From Macrocystis pyrifera (taxonomy: Eukaryota > Sar > Phaeophyceae > Laminariales > Laminariaceae): a DNA stretch of 64,000 nucleotides. The position numbers and the translations under genes were made by a program. Of this stretch, positions 46,301 to 57,655 are shown in pieces (the stretch's first letter is position 1; each line of letters starts with the position of its first letter). The notes below the pieces were generated by a model. It did not search any database and was not told where the DNA came from. It saw nothing but the letters and a program-made list of their open reading frames with translations. The stretch lies in the NCBI GenBank assembly GCA_031763025.1, contig JASSKH010000001.1:11139102-11203101 (forward strand), written 5' to 3'.

Positions 46301-47756
46301 AAGTTCCGGCCGACCATCAAGTGTTGGAATTATACCGGAACTGTTAAGTTCTGATTCTTTGAAGTAACGTTAGGCCTCGTCAACAGTTTACTAGAACCAC
46401 TGTCCACTAAGTAAAACCGTGGTTCCGGGGGGGGGGGGGGATAGCCACGCAAGAGGGTGCCAGGGAAATTTAAAAAAAAATCAATGTCATGCAAAGATGC
46501 TTTCACATACGACATGTGTGTTGGTCGAGAGGGTGGGGGTTGCAAGAAGAGCCATTTGTATCGGAAAGGTACACGCCGACTACCCCCCGACAGTCTGATT
46601 GTTTGAGAAAATCAACCAATGGCGGCGGAGCCAGCCAACGCATTTTGCAGAAAGCAGTAGGTAAAAGGCCACGATGCCGAGACACCGCGGGTCAACAGTT
46701 TCGCCAATGTCGCTGGTGCCCTCGAACGGCCGATACTAGTTCGACTTAAGGTTGCATATGACGTTGCTAGTGCTATCACACGAATACGTACCACGACGGC
46801 ACAGCTCCACCCTCGTTGAGTGTCCTACACGTTGGAGTGGCAAGTGTCAGACCAAATGCTCGTGAGAAGAGTCACTCAGGGTCTTTCGATCCGATGTACA
46901 GCTTTCAGCGTTTTTTTTTCGGTAAGGATCTACGGCGCGAGATTGTGCATATGGGCGTGCTTTCCAATGTGTCTTCAGGCGGGTAGCTAGGGTAGGTGTA
47001 GAGCACGTCAAGTCGAGAGCGTCATGAATCAGGTGCTACCTCTTTCATGGTATGCGTGCGCATTCCGGAAATATAGTGTATCGTTCTGAGGTTGTTTTTT
47101 GCTGGGTGAGGAGCAAGGGGGGTGGGGTGAAGTGCAGGAGTGTGCGTTTTTTAACGGCTGTGAGTGGACCACTAACGGCGACACAGAGACAGCGCAGATG
47201 TCGATCGACCGGACCCACAGAGAGACAGATAGGCCTATCTATGCGCTGAAAGAGCAAAATACGAACGTACCGTATACGCTATACAGGTTGACAGATGACG
47301 GATTTATATTCGGCAGGTATGTCGTTTTTTTATATGCCCAAGTGCAGATCCGTATTGCTTACCGTCAAGAGAGCGTTAACGAAGCCCCATGTGCAACATA
47401 CAACACGGCAGTGAAGTTGTAATCCGAATTTGGATCATTTAGTGGAGTAAGTTTATAGCACACGGTACCTGCTGAAAGCCATATAACTGATGTAATGATC
47501 AACTTGTGACGGCCTTCGCGATTGGATATCGGAGGATATCACTCGTGATACAAAATCAGTTGCCATCGTGTTTATTTTCTCGGTTATCAACATCTGCGCA
47601 CTGATCTTAACCACGGCATCCAGGGCTGACACCTTGCTAGGCTGTACTGTGGCAGTGCAAGGCCTAAATCCCGCGTGTTCTGAAACTGAAAAGTATAAAC
47701 TAGTTTATGTAGATACCAGGTCTATATTTTTTTTTTTAGTTTCAAAGCAACAGGTG
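46301..47756. other. Unique-looking sequence right of the array, nothing recognised
   Basis: Contains a run of 14-15 G at about 46427-46441, and short frames only (up to about 107 codons at 47099-47422). No domain, tRNA or repeat partner in the window. Confidence 0.4.
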
Positions 47757-48075
47757 TGAGATCGAGGATTTGGTCGAAACTCATATTACAAGCTGTGTGT
47801 GATACTTCGATCGCGCGTAATACGGGTCTTGGATGGTCTCATGCAGGATTGCAATCCGTATACGAGGAAGACAAGCTGCTGAACTCAAGGAGCGAGTGTG
47901 TCTATGCTTGGGAAGAAATGAAAATATTTTTCAAAGCTGCACGTAGCTTGTCGTGGGTGGAAGTTTTTCCGGTGTGCATTTGATACCTGGTACTGTAGTT
48001 TCACAGATATATACTGTAGATTCGGATACCATCATCTCACTGCTACTATCGAGCAACACAAAAGGATACGTGTAT
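47757..48075. repeat. Dispersed repeat R, copy 1
   Basis: Shared blocks in order: GTGATACTTCGATC, ATGGTCTCAT.CAGGAT, TATACGAGGAAGACAA, GCACGTAGCTTG, then GATACCTGGTA.TACTGT and ACCATCATC. The same series is at 63012-63245 and in part at 63305-63475. The short plus frames in it are not conserved, so it is probably a non-coding or decayed mobile sequence. Confidence 0.7.
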
Positions 48076-48179
48076 TGTTTCGAACGAAGAAAATTAATTG
48101 GGGCGTGCGAGGACCAACTTCCACTGACGAGGCAAGTAGAGACATGTAATTATTTAGTATTATTAGAAAACTATTGACC

Positions 48180-48700
48180 TCGAATTAAAGTGCATTACTG
48201 TTTCGGCAAAAACGCGGACTCGATAGTGATGAACCATACTCCTGTGAAATCGATGATTGCGTCCTCGCTCATATTTCCAAGCCGTCTGTGATAATACGAT
48301 GGTGCAAACTGCATAATTTGCTCAAGAGGCAGGTGGGAAAAAAATGTAACAGGTGTACCAGGTATTGAATTAATGTGCTTTGAATATTTTCGCCGGAAAG
48401 ACAAACAAGGGGGGTGGGGGGGGGGGTACACGAAATCGATAAAAAGGCTCGATCAGCTGTGTGAGCGAGGGTTTCGTCGAGTGTCGTCGTTTGATATTGT
48501 GTGTGGTGATGAGATCGTGCGTGATGCAGATTTTATATACCTGATAGTACATTAAAAAAAAAATTATGAGATCGAGGATTTCGTCGTACCTGTGAGGTAC
48601 GGGGGGATGCAAAACATGCCAGTACGATAAGATAGGCGACTTCGTACTACGCGTGAGAGATCACGTAACCTTCTAGAAACGCACGTCTCAGTAGATCGTA
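48180..48700. other. AT-rich intervening sequence with G-run
   Basis: No supported gene. Contains GGGGGGTGGGGGGGGGGGTAC near 48410, an A-run near 48553, and GAGATCGAGGATTT.GTCG repeated at 47757 and 48570. Confidence 0.4.
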
Positions 48701-49032
48701 CATTTATGACGACACATGGTTCAGGGTTCTGGCCCGTGACTGTCCCCTCCCGACCTGACTCAATTCTTGTGTCCAGATTGGGCTTTCTCCATGATGAGAT
48801 GTACAACATGACGACCTGCTTGCGCGTGTGTGCGTGTGTCCCTGAAACAGCACATCTCCCTGGTTCCCCAGGTATTGAAACGGAGCGGGTAGGTCAGGGT
48901 ACGGCCTGATACGATACCGATGCCTCAAAGATCCTGCTGTTCAGAGAGATGGAGAGTGTTATTCCCGAAGTTTACCTAGGGTATCTAGAAGCAAAATAAT
49001 TGTCCTAACGGGAAAAAAACAAAAAAAAAAAA

Positions 49033-49355
49033 CGGCACACGAGTGTTCTTTGGCCGGTTTATGGTACAAAAAATTCAAACCAGGACATCAGGGTACACCA
49101 AATCCAACTTAGAAGACGATTTCTGTCAAGGTATACCGTTTTATGGCAAAATATCCGTTCCAGTCCGTCCAAGTTGCAAATATGACAAAAAAAACGGTAC
49201 ACCATTGTCTTTGTGCCAGTTTACGGTTCGAAAACGTAAAACGAGGTGACCAGGGCACACCAAACCCTAGTTAAATGACGTTTTCGGTCAAGGTATACCG
49301 TTTTCTCGTAAAAAAGCAATGTCCCGGTATAGCATATAAATACAAACAAACACCG
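49033..49355. repeat. Tandem duplication, about 161 bp x 2
   Basis: ACGGCACACGAGTGTTCTTT at 49033 and ACGGTACACCATTGTCTTTG at 49194 start two copies that share CAGGG.ACACCAAA and GGTCAAGGTATACCGTTTT. A-rich runs lie before each. Confidence 0.75.
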
Positions 49356-49929
49356 CGTGCGTGAATACAAGCGCCTTCTTGTACTCGTGTTCATACGAAC
49401 AAACCAGGTACGAGTCAAGCGTAGCTAATATTTCTGAGGACATTTGATTTCGTTTCGTGCGCATGCGTGTACTCAGAGCACGGCACGGCGGACGAGCCCG
49501 CCGCCGTCTCGGGTGTCAGCGGGTGCTAACGGGTAGAGGGGGGGTTGCAAGGAGCGCGGTCGCCGTTTTCATGGCTAGGCGTCGCGTGTTCCTCGAGGCA
49601 CGTGGGAAGCACGAATGGCCTATGTCTGGCCTCCTTGTGAGGCTCCCCTAGTATTTGCTTTGTACCAAATGGATGTTTTTTCCGGAATAGTTCACTTTTC
49701 TTGTTTGGCCGCGGGTCTTTTCTCGTGCTTCCTGCTACGGGGTGGCGTGGACAGAACAGTACAAGCGTTGGCTCCGGCCGGGCTCCGTGGCACATGCTCT
49801 AGGTGGTCAAAGTCACGTAACCCAGCAACCAACTCAGGGGATGGGGTCCCACTTCCAAAAAGTCATCCAGGGGCTTGGAAACCTACTCGGATCTTCGTAT
49901 TTTTCAAGGCTTATCACGGTAATTTCGGC

Positions 49930-50275
49930 GGGACGGTAACGGCGGTAACGGCGGGACGGGACGGGACGGGACGGTAAACCCGCCGTCAAAGTTGTTCCGC
50001 CGTCCCGTCCCGCCGACAAAATCCCTGACCGTCGTCACTTAACCGTGCCGTCCCGCCTGTAAAATCTCTCCCGTTGGAAATTACCGTCCCGTCCCGCCGT
50101 GACACCGAAAAATTACCCCGTCCCGCCGTGGCACCGAAAAATTACCGTCCCGCCCCGCCGTGACACCGACAAATTACCGTCCCGTCCCGCCGTGCACCGA
50201 AAAAACACCGTTCCGTCCCGCCGATAAAATCTCTCCCGTAGGAAGTTATCGTTCCATCCCGTCGTGGCACCGCCT
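49930..50275. repeat. CCCGTCCCGCCG minisatellite, array 1
   Basis: GGGACGGGACGG repeats at 49930-49975 turn into the complementary CCGTCCCGTCCCGCCG, repeated with AT-rich spacers (GACACCGAAAAATTA) every 30-45 bp to 50275. Purine and pyrimidine tracts face each other across about 49990, so the left end can form a hairpin. Confidence 0.9.
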
Positions 50276-51490
50276 TCGGCGGACATAACTTGCCTCTTCC
50301 CCTACAAGAAACATTCGTGGTCGTCTGTTACCATCCATTTACTTCTACCACGAATTACGAAATTAATCAAGCACTTTCGAGTTGTACCAAAGTTCAATAG
50401 TAATTGCTATATAAATGCATGCGTTATCATAAATCGTGCACAACTCCCATCTATAAATAATGAAATACGTATAGAAAAGTATTAATAGTAGGCGTATTAC
50501 CCAGCTTGCAGAATTGGGTAACAACTATTCAATTATTAATCAGTCGAAGTCACAGATCACGTATTTTCATCGTCTTGCTTATATAATACCTGGTCAGTGA
50601 TATGAAATTGCTGGGCACCAGAGTTACTTCTGCTAGAAAAGCTGTGCTGGTGGTGTTGATCAGCAGCTGGTTGATGATTTGTTTTTATATACTTTCAAAT
50701 GAAGGCAAGTAAAAAAATAATTGCCATCTACGAAAAAGAATGAAAATTACTACCAAGTAGTAAGTGTATACCTAGTGGTGTTTTTTCTTTTCCTTTTTTT
50801 TAAAGAATCTTCATATATTTCCACTCCCAACTGAAAGCAGAGTAGTATATATATCATAACACACCAACTGCCACAGGCTTGCCACCACACACAAACAGCA
50901 CAGAGACCACTCAACTCACGATGACACCAGTACTGGTGTAGCCGAAAAAGATTTCAGGAGGCATGCCATCAAGTGGGACGCAAAACGTGCGCTGTCAAGG
51001 ACGTAGGGCCGAGTGTTACACACATTAAAACCTAGTAGTTTGGTATCAGTCAAAGCATGTCAATGTCAATGCAAAGTTGCTGTCTGTCAAGGGGTGAAAG
51101 TGCTGTCTCCTAACATCTTTGGTGTGACCGGCACGGACGTCACGGATGCCTATCTCATGGGCGGGGTCGATCGACCGGCAGCGGCACTAGAATCACCACC
51201 GCCGCCGCCACCACCTCCACCTCCACAACCACCGGTAACACAGCGCAAGCACAACCATCAGAACAGCCACCATGAGCTGGCAACGCAACAACAACAGTGA
51301 GTGCTTGGGGCAGGGGTGGAAGAAGTCAGAAGACGTCGCCCGTGTAATGGCCGCACTTCTCGGGGCTTGGGCTGCGCGGGTCGAGAAGAAAACTTCCGCG
51401 TCGGGACGGCTCTCTTCGCGGAACCAGCAGCGTGCGGGAAATTTTTCACGTACAACCGCGCCGACTTTGCGGCGGGAAAGAAGAAAAATA
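50276..51490. other. Between minisatellites; possible Pro-rich coding fragment
   Basis: Mostly AT-rich with nothing recognised. At 51013-51300 (plus) a 95-codon frame contains VLSPNIFGVTGTDVTDAY followed by ten prolines and QPPVTQRKHN. The poly-Pro part comes from CCG/CCA repeats. There is no clear promoter or splice site, so this is a doubtful gene. Confidence 0.3.
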
Positions 51491-51905
51491 TATTTACCTT
51501 CCCGCCCCGCCGAAGAAAAAGAAAGTTACCGTCTCGTCCCACCGTGGGGAAAATATTTACCGTCCCGTCCCGCCGAGGAAAAAATATTTACCGTCCCGTC
51601 CCGCCGAGGAAAAAATAATTACCGTCCCGTCCCGCCGAGGAAAAAAATATTTACCGTCCCGTCCCGCCGAGGAAAAAAACATTTACCGTCCCGTCCCGCC
51701 GAGGGGAAAAACATTTACCGTTCCGTCCCGTCGTGAAAATCAGCCCCGTTGACTTTTACCGTCCCGTCCCGTCGAGAAATTTGGCACCCCTGTCCCGTCC
51801 CGCCAACTTTTTCTGTCCTCATTTTACCGTCCCGTCCCGTCCCGTTTTCATTGTTTTTTCCCGCCAAACGAGTAAAATCTGTCCCGTCCCGTCCCGTCAC
51901 AATTC
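51490..51905. repeat. CCCGTCCCGCCG minisatellite, array 2
   Basis: A unit of about 32 bp, TACCGTCCCGTCCCGCCGAG plus GAAAAAATATT, repeated about 7 times from 51545, with looser copies on both sides. It has the same GC core as array 1, 1.5 kb away, but another spacer. All three plus frames stay open because stops are absent from the unit; the resulting Arg/Pro/Ser proteins are not considered real. Confidence 0.92.
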
Positions 51906-51964
51906 TCAGTCACTGTGATAAGCCTTGGTATTTTTAGATGGAGAGATCTTGTTCTTTTCACTTC

Positions 51965-53174
51965 TAGCTGCAACTGCAACAGCACACGGCTCTTCTCGAG
52001 CTCGTGCTGCTCGAGCTCATGCTCGAGCAGTACGCAGCAGTAAAACAACAGCAACAACAAGCGTACGAGTGCTGCTCGAGTCGAGTGTTGCTCGGGGTGC
52101 CTCTGGGTGCTTCTGCTACTGCTGCTGCTGAGTGCTCGTGTGCCCGTGGCTGCTTGGCCACGCCGTACTCGTGTTTGTCCCGTGCTCGTTGCGCGTGAGC
52201 AATCAAGTGATCGTGGTCCCGTGTCTTTTTTTTGCGGTGCAATAGGCGTGAAAACCTACTCATCATGCTCGTGCGCTCGAGTGCTGCTCGAGCAGTACGC
52301 AGCAGTACACAGCACTACAAGAACAGCAACGACAGTCGTACGAGTGCTGCTCGAATCCAGTGTTGCTCGAGTGCCGCTGGGTGCTCCTGCTGCTGCTGCT
52401 GCCGCTGCTGAGTGCTCGTGTACCCGTGACTGCTTGGCCTCGCCGTACTTGCGTTTGGCTCATGCTCGTTGCGTGTGAGCAATCGAGTGATCGTGGTCCC
52501 GTGTCCTTTTTGTAGCGGTGCAACAAGCTTGGAAACCTACTCATGCTCGTGCGCTCTAGTGCTGCTCGAGCAGTACTCAGCAGCTCAAGAACAGCAACGA
52601 CAGGCGTACGAGTGCTGCTCGAATCGCGTGTTGTTCGGGTGCTGCTATTAATGAGTGTTGCTGCTGCTGCTGCTGCTGAGGACTCGTGTGCTCGTGACTG
52701 CTTGGCCACAAGACGTGAGAACACGCTGTGTCCACCACGTACATACCTGGTAGATTTTGTTTACTGTGTCGGTGCGATTCATCATTTATTTATCGGATCT
52801 TTGTTCCAAGAATTGCGTTGCGTGTAATGCTGTCGAGTTCATGCTCGAGCAGTACGCAGAAGTAAAACAAAAGCAACAACAGGCGTACGAGTGCTGCGCG
52901 AGTAGAGTGTTGTTCGGGTGCCACTGGGTGCTGCTGCTGCTGCTGCTGAGTGCTCGTGTGCCCGTGACGTCTTGGTCACGCCGTACCCTTGTTTGTTTCG
53001 TGCTCGTTACGCTTGAGCAATCGAGTGATCGTGGTCCCGTGTCCCTTTTTTTGCTGTGCAATAGGATTGGAAACCTACTCATGCTCGTGAGCTCGAGTGC
53101 TGCTCGAGCAGTACGCAGCAGTACAAGAACAGCAACAGGCGTACGAGTGCTTCTCGAATCGAGTGTTGCTCGAG

Positions 53175-53215
<41 letters not shown>

Positions 53216-53370
53216 AACGCTCGTGTGCCCGTGACTGCTTGGCGGCAAGACGTGAGGATGTATCCACCACGCACATACCTGGTAGATGTTTTTTGGCATC
53301 TCGGTGCGATCCATCATTTTTTATCGGATCTTTTTTTGTACCACGTACTGCGTAACGTGTAATACTAATG
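51965..53370. repeat. CTG-rich satellite, about 270-bp monomer, about 5 copies
   Basis: GCTCGAGCAGTAC recurs near 52023, 52284, 52566, 52843 and 53104 (spacings of about 261-282 bp). Each monomer has the palindrome CTGCTCGAGCAG, a CAACAGCAAC stretch, GCGTACGAGTGCTGCTCGA, a variable (CTG)n block, GCTCGTG.CCGTGACTGCTTGG and CGATCGTGGTCCCGTGTC. A longer end, ACATACCTGGTAGAT to CGTGTAATNCT, occurs only at 52738-52833 and 53272-53368, giving a higher-order period of 534 bp. Confidence 0.88.
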
Positions 53371-53399
53371 TAGCCGATTGTTCACTGTCCTTTGTACAA

Positions 53400-54185
53400 T
53401 GTGCCCGTGCCACGCGGTTTGCTTGCTATTCTGCTACTCCTGTGGTTGCTGCCGCTACTGCTACTGCACACAATCGCGGTAAAGCTGCCACTAACACTGG
53501 ATTTTATTACTTGAGAAAAAGACAAGTAGTTGAGAAAAAATCGTCCAAGCTGTTAACTTCTTCAATTCGTAAAATAAGTCAAGTCTGATAGGCTCAAAAA
53601 CTATGTACTCTTCAACAGCAACCGAACGCACTTACTCTTGCTAAAACCGAACGAGTATTTCGGATTTACAGCGAAAACAACATTTTTACCACGGATTCTT
53701 CATTTTTCGCTTCAAACGATTGTTTTTGCCGAACCTCCAGCTGTACAGGTTCGATTGTATTAAAGGTAAGTGCGTTCGGTTGCTGTTGAGGAATACATAG
53801 TTCAGAGCCTATCAGACTTGAACTATTTTACGAATTGCAGAAGTTAGCCGCTTAGACGTTCTTTTCTCAACTACCTGTCATTTCCTCAAGTTATAAAACC
53901 CAGAGTTCACTGCTGTGTTGCTGGCACAGGTTGCTTTTCTTGCTGCTGCTGACCTTATTTTATGTTTGCCCGTGCCACGCGGTTGCTTATGTTGCAGCTC
54001 CTGTTGTTGCTGCCGCTGCTGCTGCACACTGCTGCGGACAACCACGGTAAACTACTACTACTACTGTTGCTCCTGGCGCCTTTTCTTCCTGCTACCCAAA
54101 GTACTTTTTGCCCGTGTCACACGGTGCCATGGCTTATCTTGGTGCTCCTGCTGATGGCGCTGCTGCTTCACACTTTCACGTTATA
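53400..54185. repeat. CTG-rich triplicated block (GCCCGTGCCACGCGGT...)
   Basis: GCCCGTGCCACGCGGTT at 53402 and 53970 and GCCCGTGTCACACGGTG at 54111 each start a block of TGCTGCTGCC-like triplets ending in a CACAC or CACTT motif. The first and second blocks are separated by the foldback element. Leu-rich frames in the plus strand (for example 53962-54360) look compositional. Confidence 0.6.
53489..53912. mobile_element. Foldback element: 147-bp inverted arms, 130-bp loop
   Basis: The left arm 53489-53635 and right arm 53766-53912 are reverse complements along their full equal length with scattered mismatches and no large gap. The outer end reads CACTAACACTGGATTTTATT versus the complement of AATAAAATCCAGTG-like TATAAAACCCAGAGTTCACTG. 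The loop contains no frame of note. Element size and shape fit a foldback or MITE-type transposon. It interrupts a CTG-rich triplicated block. Confidence 0.85.
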
Positions 54186-54429
54186 TATAGCTACTGCTGT
54201 TGTTGCTGCTGGCGCAGATTACTTTCCTTGCTACAACCCTTATTTCTTTTGTCTCCGTGCGACTGATGATTTCATCATACCCTGGCTATTTCGTGTACCA
54301 GTATACTTTGCACCGGGTGTTAGTTGGAGTAGGTCGGCAATTGGAATGGGACCTCGTTAATTGGGTTGCGTGTGTATAGGATCGTCCTTCACCTCATTTT
54401 CGAGCTTGATTTGTTTTGATAATTTCTTT

Positions 54430-54809
54430 GATCTTACGGACGAAACATGTGCAGTCAATGCATATCATACAGATCTCCCATTCAGTGAAGATGTACAGAG
54501 TACACAGACCAAGATCCCACTCAGGTACACACATGCCAAATATTACAGATCCTGCAAATCATACAGATCACACAGATCTTACATGGATCATGCAAACCCA
54601 CCGATAAACGTGTGCAGACCATGCAGATCGTACAGACACCATCCCGGCCAAGATAAACATGTCATATATAGATTACATAGATTCCACTCAGGTAGATCAT
54701 ACAGATCCTGCGGATCACGAATATGTACTGATCACACAGATCAAATTCCCACTCATCAAGCACACACGTGCGGAATACCTACTTCATACAGACTCCATCC
54801 CGGCTAAAG
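54430..54809. repeat. CAGATC-rich minisatellite, left part
   Basis: Repeats of CATACAGATC, CACACAGATC and CATGCAGATC with a longer period marked by CCACTCAGGTACACACATGC, CCGATAAACGTGTGCAGACC and CATCCCGGC. It continues at 55180 after the SINE. Confidence 0.85.
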
Positions 54810-55153
54810 ATGATGTTTATTTTTATTTTCATTTTTTTTCTTGGTCACTTTTACTTCCCAGCCCGCTCGTAGGAGGTTTTACCCTCGACGATCTTCTGGA
54901 CAAGCCGTGGTCACGGGTGTCGTCCCTTCTTCCCCCCGGTACGTGCCTTTATTTTTTTTGTCGCGCATAGGGTTCAGCATTCCCACTGCTCGTCGATTTT
55001 CATCGAATATAGCCAACTCACGCTTTCGCGCTTTCCGCTTATCAATTTTTTATGCAAGAAAAAGTCCCTATGAGCATGCACTCGGTGAGACTTGAACCCA
55101 CGAAATTGATCTTGACAGGCACGAGGACCACCTACCAAGCCACCGGGGACGCC
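54810..55153 (-). mobile_element. tRNA-derived SINE, copy 3 (complete)
   Basis: The most complete copy. Minus strand: GCGTCCCCGGTGGCTTGGTA then GGTGGTCC (acceptor stem and D-arm/A box), TCAAGATCAATTTCG, GGGTTCAAGTCTCACCG (B box), a unique body, and an A-rich tail of AAGAAAAAAAATGAAAA type at 54810-54842. The head folds plausibly as a tRNA relic, but no intact tRNA gene is claimed. It splits the CAGATC minisatellite. Confidence 0.9.
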
Positions 55154-55179
55154 GGCTTCGATATACACAACTATGAAAG

Positions 55180-55490
55180 AATCCAGATTTACAAATCTTG
55201 CAGATCATACAGAAATCCTACAAGTCCCCACTCAGGTACACATGTGTGAAATATCTACCTCATCATACAGATCGCATCTGGTAAATATGTACAGATCACA
55301 CACATCAGCATCCCCCTCAGGTACATACCTGCCAAATATTACAGATCCTGCAATTCATACAATTCCTGCAGGTCATCCAAACCCTCCGATAAACATGTGC
55401 AGATCATGCAGATCATACAGACCCCATCCCGTTCAAGATCAGCAGATCATACAGATCACACAGATTCCATTCATAGAACGATCACACATG
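55180..55490. repeat. CAGATC-rich minisatellite, right part
   Basis: Same unit as 54430-54809 (GCAGATCATACAGA, CCCTCAGGTACATACCTGCC, CCGATAAACATGTGCAGATC). Both parts together show at least two higher-order periods. Confidence 0.85.
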
Positions 55491-55499
55491 AGATACTCA

Positions 55500-57655
55500 C
55501 CGCAACGTGAAAGATGGAAGTGGTGTCTCGTACACAAATATGCTACTACATTGAACATGGATGCATGAGAGTTGTCTGGTGGTGTAATGACGAAGTTCAC
55601 TGCATTTGAGACTACACACAACGCAGAGTCTACGTCGCCCTCGGCGTTCTCCAAGAAAACATATTGCAATACACGGAAAACGCCACGACGTGTGTTAAGA
55701 AGAAGACGGTTTCAATCGCAAAACGTATCGTCGGCAGCAGCCAGTGACACACCAAATCCTGCACGTTAGCCCATGTTCAACGTCAGTGGCACATAAAGAC
55801 AATCGCCTTTGCGATCGACCCAGCCTTATTTAGTGTCCTCGTGCGACCCACGGACCAAAGGGAACTTGCAAGGAAGAAATTCAATTTTCCTCTGCGTTTC
55901 GACGAATATGATATCCAGGGTGAGTAGGCACGATACGCCGTTGTTCGTCAAATATGGATCCAGGGTCGATCTGGGACCATCTACCCTTGCGGTGTGCCCA
56001 CTCCTGGCAAACTCCGGATTCCTCCATCGGTGTACGACCGTCATTCCCTCCGCCCACACCCCCCTGGCGATATCCACCCGCAATGCGCGGACTCATATCT
56101 CTGCCCCTGCCCCCACCTTCCCGGCCGCGACCATGGCTAACGCCAACGAATCCCGCATTGAGGGGATGGGAGGAAGCATTCGTGGCGTGGCCACGGCAGT
56201 GCTTAAACGCTTGGGCGGTGCTTGCTGCATCACCTCCCTGACGTCCCTGCGGCGATTTTCGTGTTCGGGAGCCATGCGCGTTTCGCAGACACCAAAGCAT
56301 AGCTTTGTAGTTGGCTGGCCATCTCCCTGTTGATGCAAATGACGAAGAGGGTGCAGAGATACCGGCGGTAGCCCTGAATACGAGGGACCCAACAAGAAGG
56401 CAAGAATAGTGTTGCCGCGACAGCGGTGATTGGTTGTGGCCCGAAAACGACTCCGAAGCGTGTCCGCAGATTCAAGTGGGTAGCCACTCTTGTTCGTCCG
56501 AAAGGTACGCGCATACAACCCAGTTTATTTACCACATTATAGAAGTAATATTACTACAGTATTACCGATATCTATTCGTTCATGAAAGCTAGCTAGCCAT
56601 CTCCCTGCCAACAAGAGTACTCCCCATGCCTTCGCACGCCTCATAGCCGAACGCAGGCTCCCAACACACGCGCCGAAGTTTGCAAGCCTCTTCATGTTAT
56701 TTCGATAGTTATACAAGCATCTACACCCGCCGCTCACCTGTATTTCCCTGTCGCCTGGTCGCATTAGACCCGCGACTTTGTCGTCCAAACCAAGGACGAG
56801 ACCGATTCACTCTGTTGCCTGCTCTAGCTCCACCTGCAGCGTCGTCACCTCCGGCATCAGTGCTATCTGGCAATTGAACAGAAAATTATGAGGTTCAGGC
56901 CAAATGAGCGTATAGGACAGTGAAACCGGTCTCAATCACAACCAAGGGCTACACAATATCGTTCGCTTGCATCAGAAATGTCAGACTCCACCATACACAA
57001 AAAAACGTAGATTGTTTTACACGCATGTCGCCACCCATACGATAGAGCTCCTGCAAACGGCCAATGACTCACCTGCTCCCTTTGCGGTGTTCTCCGTAGG
57101 AAGGACTTCGTTGAAGTCGCCAGTGCCTCCGCGCCATCGTCCAGCGGTGGCTTGTAAGATTCCGCCTGCGGATGATATATACGCCCCGCAACGCTAAGTC
57201 ATCGGAAGACGCAGGTTCAGCAGACTCTGGCCGTGTTTTTTCTTGGCGCACCCCCCCCCCCCCCCCCTCCCTCAACAAACCCTACTCCTTGCTGGGAAGC
57301 ACGCTCGCCTCTACGGCTGCATTAAACTCTTCGTTACCGTTTGCTGCGATTCCCTGTAGATGGGAGATAGGGCACCGGTTCGGGGCGCTGCGCCCCGGCC
57401 TGCGGCAGTAGATACCGCATGTTGTTCCGCGCAACGCTTGCTCGTCGCTTGCTCCGCCTTTCATGACACAGATATTGGCGGCGACCTGGAGTACAGGACG
57501 AAGGCACCTACTAACGTTTCCCTCATGATCTTGACTGCTCTCCACAGCCCGACCCGCTGCGTCCGAGATTCCTCGTGATAGATAGCTTCACGCGCGGAGA
57601 GTAGCTGAGGTTCTACAGGCGCACCTGTTTGGCGGATAGGGCGTAGACTAGACAT
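55500..57655 (-). CDS. Possible multi-exon gene, function unknown
   Basis: Several minus-strand segments look like exons. One at about 56739-56866 is bounded by TTGCCAG and ACAG|GTGAGC and is open in one frame (STDAGGDDAAGGARAGNRVN, then RSRPWFGRQSRGSNATR). Another near 57073-57170 ends GGGAGCAG|GTGAGT. A third, 57282-57545, reads VAANICVMKGGASDEQAL and PNRCPISHLQGIAANGNEE. A fourth near 56590-56690 reads FGACVGSLRSAMRRAKAWGV. Phases between them are not proven, and a long C-run (57249-57270) lies in the middle. No domain recognised. It could be one gene or parts of a transposon. Confidence 0.35.
57249..57270. repeat. Poly-C tract
   Basis: About 18-20 consecutive C on the plus strand, prone to length variation and assembly error. 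Confidence 0.95.

Noticed and set aside
51272..51752. Arg/Pro/Lys-rich repetitive open frames up to 154 codons
   Set aside because: The 32-bp minisatellite unit lacks stops in all plus frames; the frames are artefacts.
52107..53362. Leu/Ala/Arg-rich open frames up to 201 codons
   Set aside because: They follow the CTG-rich satellite, change frame from monomer to monomer and have no domain.
55052..55153. A tRNA gene on the minus strand
   Set aside because: A and B boxes are present but the anticodon arm and acceptor pairing are not intact, and the same head recurs in SINE copies with a shared body, so it is a SINE head.
55809..56518. Frames of 174 (plus) and 141 (minus) codons as genes
   Set aside because: Both strands are open over the same stretch and neither shows a domain or matching splice sites on its own; only the minus-strand exon-like pieces further right were kept, at low confidence.
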